From assembly GCF_001423125.1 (NCBI RefSeq), contig NZ_LMNW01000034.1:76444-140443 (forward strand): a stretch of DNA of 64,000 nucleotides, in the 5' to 3' direction. Both the position numbers and the translations under genes were made by a program. The notes under the pieces are model-generated. The model saw only the letters and a program-made list of their open reading frames with translations. It was not told where the DNA came from and searched no databases. The stretch is from Duganella sp. Leaf126. Lineage in GTDB: Bacteria; Pseudomonadota; Gammaproteobacteria; Burkholderiales; Burkholderiaceae_D. Positions 56,266 through 64,000 of the stretch are shown piece after piece. Position 1 is the stretch's first letter; each line of letters begins with the position of its first letter.

Positions 56266-57453
56266 GTGCGCTTCTTCAGTTGTTCCCAGTTTTCTTCGCG
56301 ATGCTCTGCCGCCGGTCCTCAGGCGCCGGCCCGTCCCATGCTGTTATCGCCGATCGCGGTGGCCGTTGTCTGTGCGCTGCTCGGCGCCTGCTCGAAACCG
56401 GTGGAAAAAACCGAGGATATCCGCCCGGTGCGGGTAATGGTGCTGGCCGGCAGCGACGTCGATGTCAACGCCGAGTTCGCAGGCGAAGTGCGGGCGCGGA
56501 TCACCTCGCAGCTCGGTTTCCGTGTGGGCGGCAAGATCGTCAGCCGCAAGGTCGAGGTCGGCACACCGGTCAAGCGCGGCCAGGTGCTGATGGCGCTCGA
56601 TCCGCAGGACCTGAAGTTGTCGCAGGCGCAGGCCCTGGCCGCGCTGCGCTCGGCCGAGACCAGCCGCGACCTGGCGCGCGCCGATGTCCAGCGCTACCGC
56701 GAGCTGCGCAGCAAAAATTTCGTCAGCCAGGCCGTGCTCGACGAGAAGGAGTCGGCGCTGAAGTCGGCCCAGGCATCGGTCGAGGCCCAGCAGGCGCTCT
56801 ACAGCGGCCAGTCCAACCAGGCCGCCTATGCCACGCTGGTGTCGGACGTCGATGGCGTGGTCACCCAGGTCGAAGCGGAAGCAGGGCAGGTGGTGGCGCC
56901 CGGCACGCCGGTGGTGCAGGTGGCCAAGGACGGCGACAAGGAAGTGGTGATCGGTCTGCCGGAAGATAAGGTCGACGCCTTGCGCAAGGTCAGCGATGTG
57001 CGGGTGCGGCTGTGGGCCGATCCGGCCCGCACGGTGGCAGGCAAGATCCGCGAAATTGCGCCGGTGGCCGATGCGGCCACCCGTACCTACACGGCCAAGG
57101 TGACGGTGCCCGACGCCCTCGAGGCCAGGCTCGGCATGACGGCCGTGGTGCAGTTCGCCTCGCGCATGGCCACGCCGCAGATCAAGGTGCCGCTGACGGC
57201 GCTGTTCCACGAAAAATCGGCCACCGCGGTATGGGTGGTGGAAAACGGCGCGGTCCGGCTGGTGCCGGTAACGGTGGCTGGCGCCGACGGCAACGACCTG
57301 GTGCTGTCGGGCGGCGTCAAGCCCGGTCAGCGCGTGGTCACCGCCGGCGTCAACCTACTCAAGCCCGGCCAGAAGGTGACCATCCTCGGTAACGATGTGC
57401 CGGTAGCCAGCCCGGCCGGCGCTGCGGTTGCCCCCGCCGGAGCCGCCAAATGA
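56266..57453 (+). CDS. RND efflux periplasmic adaptor (lipoprotein)
   Basis: The 395-residue membrane-fusion protein has a long N-terminus followed by a lipoprotein signal (VVCALLGACSK). Lipoyl and coiled-coil regions (RVGGKIVSRKVEVGTPVKRGQVL, LDEKESALKSAQASV) and a b-barrel end follow. It joins the inner-membrane pump to an outer-membrane channel. I chose the GTG at 56266 because it has an AAAGGAAAG site; an ATG at 56338 lacks one. It overlaps the pump gene by 4 bases. No outer-membrane factor or local regulator is adjacent. Confidence 0.9.
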   Translation: MRFFSCSQFSSRCSAAGPQAPARPMLLSPIAVAVVCALLGACSKPVEKTEDIRPVRVMVLAGSDVDVNAEFAGEVRARITSQLGFRVGGKIVSRKVEVGTPVKRGQVLMALDPQDLKLSQAQALAALRSAETSRDLARADVQRYRELRSKNFVSQAVLDEKESALKSAQASVEAQQALYSGQSNQAAYATLVSDVDGVVTQVEAEAGQVVAPGTPVVQVAKDGDKEVVIGLPEDKVDALRKVSDVRVRLWADPARTVAGKIREIAPVADAATRTYTAKVTVPDALEARLGMTAVVQFASRMATPQIKVPLTALFHEKSATAVWVVENGAVRLVPVTVAGADGNDLVLSGGVKPGQRVVTAGVNLLKPGQKVTILGNDVPVASPAGAAVAPAGAAK

Positions 57454-60400
57454 AGGGTGGTTTCAACCTGTCGCGCTGGGCGCTCGAACACATCCCGCTC
57501 ACCCGTTACCTGATCGCCGTGCTGCTGATCGGCGGCGCGCTCGCCTACGGCAGCCTGGGCCAGGATGAGGATCCGCCGTTCACGTTCCGCGCCATGGTGG
57601 TGCGCGCCATGTGGCCGGGCGCCACCGCCCTGCAAATGGCGGAACAGGTGACCGACAAGCTCGAGAAAAAGCTGCAGGAAACCCCGGGCATCGATGAAAT
57701 CAGCAGTTATTCCAAGCCCGGCGAGACGCTGATCATCCTGAAATTGCGCGAATCGACGGCGCCCAAAGATGTGCCGCAATCGTGGTACCAGGTGCGCAAG
57801 AAAATCGGCGACATCGCCGGCACCCTGCCGTCGGGCGTGATCGGGCCCTTCTTCAACGACGAGTTCGGCGATACCTATGGCTCGATCTTTGCCCTGTCCG
57901 GCGACGGTTTCAATTACGCGGAAGTGAAGGAATATGCCGACTTCGTGCGCCAGCGCCTGCTGCGCGTGCCGTCGGTGGCCAAGGTCGAGCTGTTCGGGGT
58001 CCAGGATGAAAAGCTGATCATCGAGTTCTCGCACAAGAAATTCGCCCAGCTCGGCATTCCGATCGAGGCCATCGCCAACCAGATCGCCGCCCAGAACGCG
58101 GTGGAATCGACGGGCGTGCTGGTCACGCCCACCGACAACCTGCAGGTGCGGGTGTCGGGTGCCCTGAAAACCCCGCGCGACCTCGAGCAGCTGGAACTGC
58201 GCGCCAACGGCACCACGTTCCGGCTCGGCGATTTCGCCACTGTCAAGCGCGCCTACCAGGACCCGCCGAGCGACAAGATGCGTTTCAACGGCAAGGAAGT
58301 GATCGGGCTCGGCGTGTCGATGGAAAAGGGCGGCAACATCATCACGCTCGGCCGCAACATGGAAAAAACCGTGGCCGAGATCAAGGCCAGGCTGCCGGTC
58401 GGCATCGAGCTCGAACGCGTCTCGGACCAGCCGCAGGCGGTCAAGGCGTCGGTGGGCGAGTTCGTGCACACGCTGATCGAAGCGGTGCTGATCGTACTGG
58501 CCGTCAGCTTTGTCGCGCTCGGCCTGCATACCAAGCCGTTCCGGCTCGACGTGCGCCCGGGGCTGGTGGTGGCGCTGTCGATTCCGCTGGTGCTGGCAGT
58601 CACGTTCCTGTTCATGCGCATGCTCGACATCGACCTGCACAAGATCTCGCTCGGCGCCCTGATCATCGCGCTCGGCCTGCTGGTCGATGACGCCATCATC
58701 GCGGTGGAAATGATGGTGCGCAAGATGGAGGAGGGCATGTCGCGCTTCGATGCGGCCACGTTTGCCTACACGTCCACCGCGATCCCGATGTTGACCGGCA
58801 CCCTGATCACGGTGGCCGGCTTCCTGCCGATCGGCCTGGCCAAGTCGGCAGCGGGCGAGTACACGTTCTCGCTGTTCTCGGTCAATGCGCTGGCACTGGT
58901 GATCTCGTGGGTGGTGGCGGTGACGTTTACGCCTTACCTGGGCTTCTTGCTGCTCAAGGTGAAGCCGCACGCGGCAGGCGGTCACAGCGACCACGACCTG
59001 TTCGACACGCCGGCGTTTCGCCGTTTCCGGGCGCTGGTCAACTGGTGCGTGGAATACCGCAAGACCACGATCGCGGCCACGCTGCTGGTGTTCGCGCTGG
59101 GCGTGTACGGCTTTAATTTCATCGAGAAGCAGTTCTTCCCCGATTCCAGCCGGCCCGAGCTGATGGTCGAGCTGTGGACGCCGGAAGGCACAAGCTTTGC
59201 CGCCAACGAAGCCCAGGTCAGGAAATTCGAAGCGTTCGTGCGCAAGCTGCCGGGCGTGGTCAGCGTGACCAGCTATGTCGGCACGGGCAGCCCGCGCTTT
59301 TACCTGCCGCTCGACCAGATTTTCCCGCAAAGTAATGTCTCGCAAATCGTCGTTCTGCCGCAGGACCTGGCTGCCCGGGCCGCCTTGCGCGAGCGCATCA
59401 CCAAGGTGTTCCACGACGATTTTCCGGAAGTGCGCGGCCGCGTCAAGCTGCTGCCGAACGGACCGCCCGTGCCTTACCCGGTGCAGTTCCGCGTGACCGG
59501 CACCGAGGTGGCCAAGGTGCGCGCGATTGCCGACCAGGTCAAGGACATCATGCGCGCCAATCCCAACGCGATCGGCGTCAACGACAACTGGAACGAGTCG
59601 GTCAAGGTGCTGCGCCTGGACCTGGACCAGGACAAGATGCGGGCGCTGGGCGTGACCTCGCAGACGGTGATGCGCGCTGCCAACACCATCCTGTCCGGCA
59701 CGACGGTGGGCCAGTTCCGCGAAGATATCAAGCTGATCGACATCCAGATCCGCCAGCCGGTCGAAGAGCGCAACACGATCTCGGTGCTCAACGACACAAA
59801 CATTCCGACGGCCAGCGGCAAATACGTGCCGATCAGCCAGCTGGCGCGCGCGCACTTCGTGTGGGAGCCGGGCGTGGTGTGGCGCGAAGGGCGCGAGTGG
59901 GCGATCACGGTGCAGGCCGACGTGGGCGACCATATCCAGGGGGCGACCGTCTCAGGCCAGATCGACCCGCAGCTGAAGTCGCTGCGGGCGGCGCTGCCGC
60001 CCGGCTACGCCATCACCGTCAAGGGCGCCGCGGCCGACAGCGGCACGGCCGAAGCCTCGATTGCGGCCAACCTGCCGCTGGCGATCTTCATCATCTTCAC
60101 GCTGCTGATGCTGCAGCTGCACAGCTTCTCGCGGGCGCTGCTGGTGTTCCTGACCGGTCCGCTGGGCGTGGCCGGCGCGGCAATGGCCTTGCTGCTGCTG
60201 GGCCGGCCGCTGGGCTTTGTCGCCAACCTCGGCATCATTGCGCTGTTCGGCATGATCATCCGCAACTCGGTGATCCTGGTGGACCAGATCGAGCAGGACA
60301 TCGCTGCCGGGCATGATGCCTGGACCGCCATCGTTGAATCGGCCGTGCGGCGCTGCCGGCCCATTATCCTGACGGCTGCGGCGGCCGCGCTGGCCATGAT

Positions 60401-60566
60401 CCCGCTGTCGCGCTCGGTGTTTTGGGGGCCGATGGCAGTCGCCATCATGGGCGGCCTGATCCTGGCGACCGCGTTGACGCTGCTGTTCCTGCCGGCCCTG
60501 TATGCGGCCTGGTTCCGGGTAAAAAAGCCGGTGGCCCGGCAGGAAACCGGCGTCGAAACGCGGTAA
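57450..60566 (+). CDS. RND multidrug efflux permease (HAE-1/AcrB type)
   Basis: The 1038-residue proton-driven inner-membrane transporter has twelve hydrophobic segments and two large periplasmic loops. The family stretch GLLVDDAIIAVEMM (TM4) contains the Asp pair that carries protons. It exports a drug, detergent or bile-like compound with the adaptor and an unlinked TolC-type channel. The overlap with the adaptor gene (ATGA) shows coupling. Its N-terminus reads MKGGFNLSRWALEHIPLTRY, as in the VexF/TriC branch. Confidence 0.93.
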   Translation: MKGGFNLSRWALEHIPLTRYLIAVLLIGGALAYGSLGQDEDPPFTFRAMVVRAMWPGATALQMAEQVTDKLEKKLQETPGIDEISSYSKPGETLIILKLRESTAPKDVPQSWYQVRKKIGDIAGTLPSGVIGPFFNDEFGDTYGSIFALSGDGFNYAEVKEYADFVRQRLLRVPSVAKVELFGVQDEKLIIEFSHKKFAQLGIPIEAIANQIAAQNAVESTGVLVTPTDNLQVRVSGALKTPRDLEQLELRANGTTFRLGDFATVKRAYQDPPSDKMRFNGKEVIGLGVSMEKGGNIITLGRNMEKTVAEIKARLPVGIELERVSDQPQAVKASVGEFVHTLIEAVLIVLAVSFVALGLHTKPFRLDVRPGLVVALSIPLVLAVTFLFMRMLDIDLHKISLGALIIALGLLVDDAIIAVEMMVRKMEEGMSRFDAATFAYTSTAIPMLTGTLITVAGFLPIGLAKSAAGEYTFSLFSVNALALVISWVVAVTFTPYLGFLLLKVKPHAAGGHSDHDLFDTPAFRRFRALVNWCVEYRKTTIAATLLVFALGVYGFNFIEKQFFPDSSRPELMVELWTPEGTSFAANEAQVRKFEAFVRKLPGVVSVTSYVGTGSPRFYLPLDQIFPQSNVSQIVVLPQDLAARAALRERITKVFHDDFPEVRGRVKLLPNGPPVPYPVQFRVTGTEVAKVRAIADQVKDIMRANPNAIGVNDNWNESVKVLRLDLDQDKMRALGVTSQTVMRAANTILSGTTVGQFREDIKLIDIQIRQPVEERNTISVLNDTNIPTASGKYVPISQLARAHFVWEPGVVWREGREWAITVQADVGDHIQGATVSGQIDPQLKSLRAALPPGYAITVKGAAADSGTAEASIAANLPLAIFIIFTLLMLQLHSFSRALLVFLTGPLGVAGAAMALLLLGRPLGFVANLGIIALFGMIIRNSVILVDQIEQDIAAGHDAWTAIVESAVRRCRPIILTAAAAALAMIPLSRSVFWGPMAVAIMGGLILATALTLLFLPALYAAWFRVKKPVARQETGVETR

Positions 60567-60670
60567 AACAGGGGAAATGCGGTGAGTAAATAGGTTCGAT
60601 CGGGGCCTGATTTAAAAAACACCACATTTCTTAAAAAAACCCGTTAGAATACCGCGTTGAAGTTGAAAGC

Positions 60671-60727
60671 CCCCGAGTCTACCGGGGTAAGGGCGACCGT
60701 TTTCACTTACGGGTCGCCCTTTGCTTT
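60671..60727 (+). terminator. hairpin pair and terminator before tRNA-Leu
   Basis: CCCCG-AGTCTAC-CGGGG (60671-60687) is followed by a stronger stem, AAGGGCGACC (60689-60698) with GGTCGCCCTT (60712-60721), then TTGCTTTT. It could end the efflux transcript. A TAGAAT -10-like element at 60645-60650 also allows a short independent RNA that ends here. Confidence 0.7.
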
Positions 60728-60741
60728 TGTGCAAACATGCC

Positions 60742-60828
60742 GCGAGGATGGCGAAATTGGTAGACGCACCAGGTTTAGGTCCTGACGCCAGCAATGGTGT
60801 GGGGGTTCGAGTCCCCCTCCTCGCACCA
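60742..60828 (+). tRNA. tRNA-Leu (anticodon UAG)
   Basis: The 87-base tRNA has a 7-bp acceptor stem (GCGAGGA with TCCTCGC), a D-arm, anticodon loop TTTAGGT giving TAG, a class II variable arm, T-loop GGTTCGAGTCC and a genome-encoded CCA. The anticodon UAG reads CUN leucine codons. It is followed at 32 bases by tig, the usual betaproteobacterial order. Confidence 0.97.
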
Positions 60829-60859
60829 ACTGTATGATATTTTTTTGGACGATTTTTAC

Positions 60860-62200
60860 ATGGCAACTGCAGTCGAAACCTTGGGCAAACTCGAACGTCG
60901 TATCACGATCTCCTTCCCGCTGACCGAAGTCCGCGCCGAAGTGGAGAAGCGCCTGAAAGTGCAAGCCAAAACGGCTAAAGCACCGGGCTTCCGTCCGGGC
61001 AAAGTGCCGCTGAAAATGGTCGCAGCACAGTACGGTTATCAGATCGAAACCGACGTGCTGAACGATAAAGTTGGTCGTGCTTTCAACGACGCCGCAAACG
61101 AAGCGCAACTGCGCGTTGCCGGCTACCCGAACATCCAGCCGAAGGAAGACTCGCCAGCAGGCGTGCTGACCTTCGATGCCACCTTTGAAGTCTATCCGGA
61201 AGTACAGGTCGGCGACCTGACCACCGTGGAAATCGAAACCGTCAAGGCGGAAGTCACCGACGCCGAAATCGACAAGACCATCGACATCCTGCGCAAGCAG
61301 CGCGTGCACTTCCACACCAAGGGCGAAGCCGGCGAACACGGCGACGGCGGCGAGCCAGTCGCTGCCAACGGCGACCGCGCCACCGTCGATTTCGTCGGTT
61401 CGATCGACGGTGTCGAGTTCCCGGGCGGCAAAGCAGACGATTACCCGTTCGTGCTCGGCGAAGGCCGCATGCTGCCGGAATTCGAAGCAGCGACCATCGG
61501 CCTGAAAGTGGGCGAGTCGAAGACCTTCCCGCTGGCCTTCCCCGAGGACTACCATGGCAAGGACGTGGCCGGCAAGACCGCTTCGTTCACCATCACCCTG
61601 AAAAAACTGGAGTGGGCGCACCTGCCGGAAGTCGATGCAGAATTTGCCAAGTCGCTGGGCGTAGCGGACGGCGACATCGCCAAGATGCGCGAAGACATCA
61701 AGGTCAACCTGGAGCGCGAAGTGGCAGGCCGTGTCAAGGCACGCAACAAGGAAGCCGTCATGGATGCGCTGGTGAAAACCGCCACCCTGGACGTGCCGCA
61801 ATCGCTGATCGCCCAGGACACCGAGCGTCTGGCCGAGATCACCCGCCAGGACATGGCGCAGCGCGGCATGAACGTCAAGGACGTGCCATTCCCGCCAGAA
61901 CTGTTCGCAGACAAGGCCGAACGCCGCGTGCGCCTGGGCCTGATCCTGTCGCAGCTGGTCGGCGAAAACAACCTGCAAGCCCAGCCTGAACAGGTCAAGG
62001 CGCAGATCGAAGACTTCGCGCAAAGCTACGAAGACCCACGCGAAGTGCTGAAGTACTACTACAGCGATCGCCGCCGCCTGGCCGAAGTCGAAGCCCTTGT
62101 ATTGGAAGAAAACGTCGTCAACTACGTGCTGGGCCTGTCGAAAACCTCGTCCAAGGCGATCGCCTTCGACGAACTGATGGGAAGCAACGCGCAAGCGTAA
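60860..62200 (+). CDS. tig: trigger factor
   Basis: The 446-residue ribosome-bound chaperone and peptidyl-prolyl isomerase acts on new chains. The ribosome-binding loop is in GFRPGKVP; the FKBP domain follows at about 160-250 (VDFVGSIDGVEFPGGKADDYPFVLGEGRM) and a helical C-terminal domain ends GSNAQA. The ATG at 60860 (MATAVETLGKLERR) gives the family N-terminus. Codon use is strongly biased, as in highly expressed genes. Confidence 0.97.
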   Translation: MATAVETLGKLERRITISFPLTEVRAEVEKRLKVQAKTAKAPGFRPGKVPLKMVAAQYGYQIETDVLNDKVGRAFNDAANEAQLRVAGYPNIQPKEDSPAGVLTFDATFEVYPEVQVGDLTTVEIETVKAEVTDAEIDKTIDILRKQRVHFHTKGEAGEHGDGGEPVAANGDRATVDFVGSIDGVEFPGGKADDYPFVLGEGRMLPEFEAATIGLKVGESKTFPLAFPEDYHGKDVAGKTASFTITLKKLEWAHLPEVDAEFAKSLGVADGDIAKMREDIKVNLEREVAGRVKARNKEAVMDALVKTATLDVPQSLIAQDTERLAEITRQDMAQRGMNVKDVPFPPELFADKAERRVRLGLILSQLVGENNLQAQPEQVKAQIEDFAQSYEDPREVLKYYYSDRRRLAEVEALVLEENVVNYVLGLSKTSSKAIAFDELMGSNAQA

Positions 62201-62243
62201 TCCAGCTACGCTAGAATAGCGTTATACCCGGCGGCCCAAGCAC

Positions 62244-62320
62244 CGTCATTCCCGCGCAGGCGGGAATCCAGTTTCGCGGCGTATCAGCAAAACTGGGCCC
62301 CCGCCCGTGCGGGGGTGACG
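62244..62320. repeat. REP-like inverted pair between tig and clpP
   Basis: Two facing hairpins, GTCATTCCCGCGCAGGCGGG (62245-62264) and CCCCCGCCCGTGCGGGGGTG (62298-62317), flank a short spacer. The ends CGTCA and TGACG are complementary, making a 77-base BIME-like unit. Sequences of this GTCATTCCCGC type recur in many proteobacterial intergenic regions. Confidence 0.8.
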
Positions 62321-62374
62321 CGCGAAGGTCGCCGTTCCTCCCTCTGGGCCCTAGCTGCTTCACAAGGAAAAAGA

Positions 62375-63013
62375 ATGACTGGTTATAAAGATAACTTCGG
62401 CCGCAATCCTGCACTGGATGCCCAAGCCCTCGGCCTGGTGCCGATGGTGGTCGAACAAAGCGGTCGTGGCGAACGCTCGTACGACATCTACTCGCGCCTG
62501 CTCAAGGAGCGCGTGATCTTCCTCGTTGGCCCCGTCAACGACCAGATGGCCAACCTGATCGTGGCCCAGCTGCTGTTCCTGGAAAGCGAAAATCCGGACA
62601 AGGACATCTCGCTGTACATCAATTCCCCCGGCGGCTCCGTTTCGGCCGGCCTGGCGATCTTTGACACCATGCAGTTCATCAAGCCTGAAGTCTCGACCCT
62701 GTGCACCGGCATCGCCGCGTCGATGGGCGCCTTCCTGCTCGCGGCCGGCGCCAAGGGCAAGCGGTTCTCGCTGCCGAACTCGCGCGTCATGATTCACCAG
62801 CCATCGGGCGGTTCGCAAGGCATGGCGTCCGACATCGAGATCCAGGCCAAGGAAATCCTGTACCTGCGCCATCGCCTGAACGCCATCATGGCCGAGCGTA
62901 CCGGCCAAACCATCGAACAGGTGGCAAAAGACACCGATCGCGACCGTTTCATGTCGGCCGAAGAGGCGGTAGAGTACGGCATTATCGACCAGGTACTGAC
63001 CCATCGTGCCTGA
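62375..63013 (+). CDS. clpP: ATP-dependent Clp protease proteolytic subunit
   Basis: The 212-residue serine protease forms the tetradecameric core used by ClpX/ClpA. The catalytic triad is Ser116 (GIAASMGAF), His141 (MIHQPSGG) and Asp190 (DTDRDRF). The handle motif SPGGSVSAGLAI is present. The ATG at 62375 has AAGGAAAAA upstream. A terminator lies between it and clpX. Confidence 0.97.
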   Translation: MTGYKDNFGRNPALDAQALGLVPMVVEQSGRGERSYDIYSRLLKERVIFLVGPVNDQMANLIVAQLLFLESENPDKDISLYINSPGGSVSAGLAIFDTMQFIKPEVSTLCTGIAASMGAFLLAAGAKGKRFSLPNSRVMIHQPSGGSQGMASDIEIQAKEILYLRHRLNAIMAERTGQTIEQVAKDTDRDRFMSAEEAVEYGIIDQVLTHRA

Positions 63014-63071
63014 TCTGCGGGCTTGACGCCTGGCGATCATCACCGACGCCAACGCGCTGACGAATTGCCAT

Positions 63072-63112
63072 GAAACGCCCGGGCGATCAATCGTTCGGGC
63101 GTTTCGTTTTTA
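63072..63112 (+). terminator. intrinsic terminator after clpP
   Basis: GAAACGCCCG (63072-63081) pairs with CGGGCGTTTC (63096-63105), then GTTTTTA. It lies 58 bases after the clpP stop, so clpX must have its own promoter or arise by read-through. Confidence 0.85.
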
Positions 63113-63206
63113 TTTCGGGTAGCATGTATCTGTGCGGACAGATCCGCGCCCATGCTTGCTTTCTGTGAAGTCAGCTTCAGCCCCTGTAACTAGAGAAAAT
63201 TGCCCC

Positions 63207-64000
63207 ATGTCAGACAAAAAATCCTCCAGCGGCGAAAAATTACTGTACTGCTCGTTTTGCGGCAAGAGCCAGCACGAGGTAAAGAAATTGATCGCCGGCC
63301 CGTCGGTGTTCATCTGCGACGAGTGCATCGACCTGTGCAACGACATCATCCGTGACGAAACCTCGGCCGTGGAAACGGTGGCCGGCGCCAAGTCGGACTT
63401 GCCGACCCCGAACGAAATCAAGGACTTGCTCGACCAGTACGTGATCGGTCAGCAGACCGCCAAGCGCATCCTGTCGGTGGCGGTGTATAACCACTACAAG
63501 CGCCTCAAGCACCTGGGCAAGAAAGACGATGTCGAACTGGCCAAGAGCAACATCCTGCTGGTCGGCCCGACCGGTTCCGGCAAGACGCTGCTGGCGCAAA
63601 CGCTGGCGCGCATGCTCAACGTGCCGTTCGTGATCGCCGATGCGACCACGCTGACCGAAGCCGGCTACGTCGGTGAAGACGTCGAGAACATCATTCAGAA
63701 GCTGCTGCAGAGCTGCAACTACGACGTCGAGAAGGCCCAGCGCGGCATCGTCTATATCGACGAGATCGACAAGATTTCGCGCAAGTCGGACAATCCGTCG
63801 ATCACCCGCGACGTCTCGGGCGAGGGCGTGCAGCAGGCGCTGCTGAAACTGATCGAAGGCACGATGGCGTCGGTGCCGCCGCAGGGCGGGCGCAAGCATC
63901 CGAACCAGGACTTCGTGCAGATCGACACCACCAACATCATGTTCATCTGCGGCGGCGCGTTCGACGGCCTGGCCAAGGTGATCTCGAACCGCTCGGAAAA
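63207..64000 (+). CDS. clpX: ATP-dependent Clp protease ATP-binding subunit ClpX (3' end cut)
   Basis: This AAA+ unfoldase recognises tagged substrates and feeds ClpP. The first 264 residues are visible. They hold an N-terminal zinc-binding domain with Cys15, Cys18, Cys37 and Cys40, Walker A (GPTGSGKTLLAQ), Walker B (IVYIDEIDKI) and the ClpX stretch ATTLTEAGYVGEDVENII. The gene continues past the window's right edge. The ATG at 63207 gives the family start MSDKKSSS. Confidence 0.97.
   Translation, partial: MSDKKSSSGEKLLYCSFCGKSQHEVKKLIAGPSVFICDECIDLCNDIIRDETSAVETVAGAKSDLPTPNEIKDLLDQYVIGQQTAKRILSVAVYNHYKRLKHLGKKDDVELAKSNILLVGPTGSGKTLLAQTLARMLNVPFVIADATTLTEAGYVGEDVENIIQKLLQSCNYDVEKAQRGIVYIDEIDKISRKSDNPSITRDVSGEGVQQALLKLIEGTMASVPPQGGRKHPNQDFVQIDTTNIMFICGGAFDGLAKVISNRSE

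Noticed and set aside
57327..59933. Long minus-strand open frame opposite the RND pump
   Set aside because: The pump motifs on the plus strand are complete; the minus frame is His/Arg-rich without motifs.

Overview
The window is one contiguous stretch of a high-GC betaproteobacterial chromosome. Gene content and protein style (tRNA-Leu–tig–clpP–clpX block, thrC–moeA–moaD, hpnCDE, a Zur/CobW pair) fit Oxalobacteraceae, of the Massilia/Duganella/Janthinobacterium type. The genus is inferred from resemblance only. I see no insertion sequence, prophage, CRISPR array or replication origin. Coding density is high, no gene-free stretch exceeds about 250 bases, and the right edge cuts clpX.

Layout. 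1-203: direct repeats. 204-4412: a small membrane protein and a three-gene molybdenum aldehyde oxidoreductase operon (PaoABC-like). 4588-9137: secreted GH2 glycosidase and a Tat/lipobox metallophosphoesterase with a LamG-like tail. 9159-12956 (minus): MerR/LitR-like regulator, folE, BLUF photoreceptor and FeS-type photolyase, apparently one light-response operon. 13136-16501 (minus): a PLP-fold aminotransferase whose catalytic lysine is glutamine, followed 3 bp later by a hybrid histidine kinase. 16623-23687: orphan branched-chain-type binding protein, TonB-dependent receptor, OsmC-like protein, RecQ and a phytase-like esterase with an upstream 11-bp repeat array. 23828-25615 (minus): zur and a CobW-family GTPase with twin 17-bp operators. 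25849-29422: Crp/Fnr-type regulator, SulP transporter with an attenuator-like leader, small proteins and an OmpA-family lipoprotein.

29537-32932 (minus): LacI regulator and a UvrD-like helicase. 33126-41992: YegD-type Hsp70 overlapping a DnaQ-like exonuclease, an 11-repeat Sel1 protein, a periplasmic cupredoxin paired with a GGDEF-EAL enzyme, and an exported prolyl oligopeptidase. 42132-51053: XRE-cupin regulator divergent from kbl–tdh, then sdaA, thrC, moeA, moaD and a BaiN-like flavoprotein. 51294-56091 (minus): a GIN-domain protein, a membrane protein and the squalene genes hpnC-hpnD-hpnE. 56266-60566: RND efflux adaptor and pump. 60742-64000: tRNA-Leu(UAG), tig, clpP and clpX.

How the parts work together. 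Threonine is made by ThrC and broken down to glycine by Tdh/Kbl, with serine deaminated by SdaA. MoeA and MoaD serve the cofactor that the PaoABC-like enzyme needs. HpnCDE make squalene, presumably for hopanoids. Tig, ClpP and ClpX form the proteostasis core. The points most worth checking are the light operon, the lysine-less aminotransferase with its kinase, the cupredoxin/c-di-GMP pair and the repeat array before the phytase-like gene.
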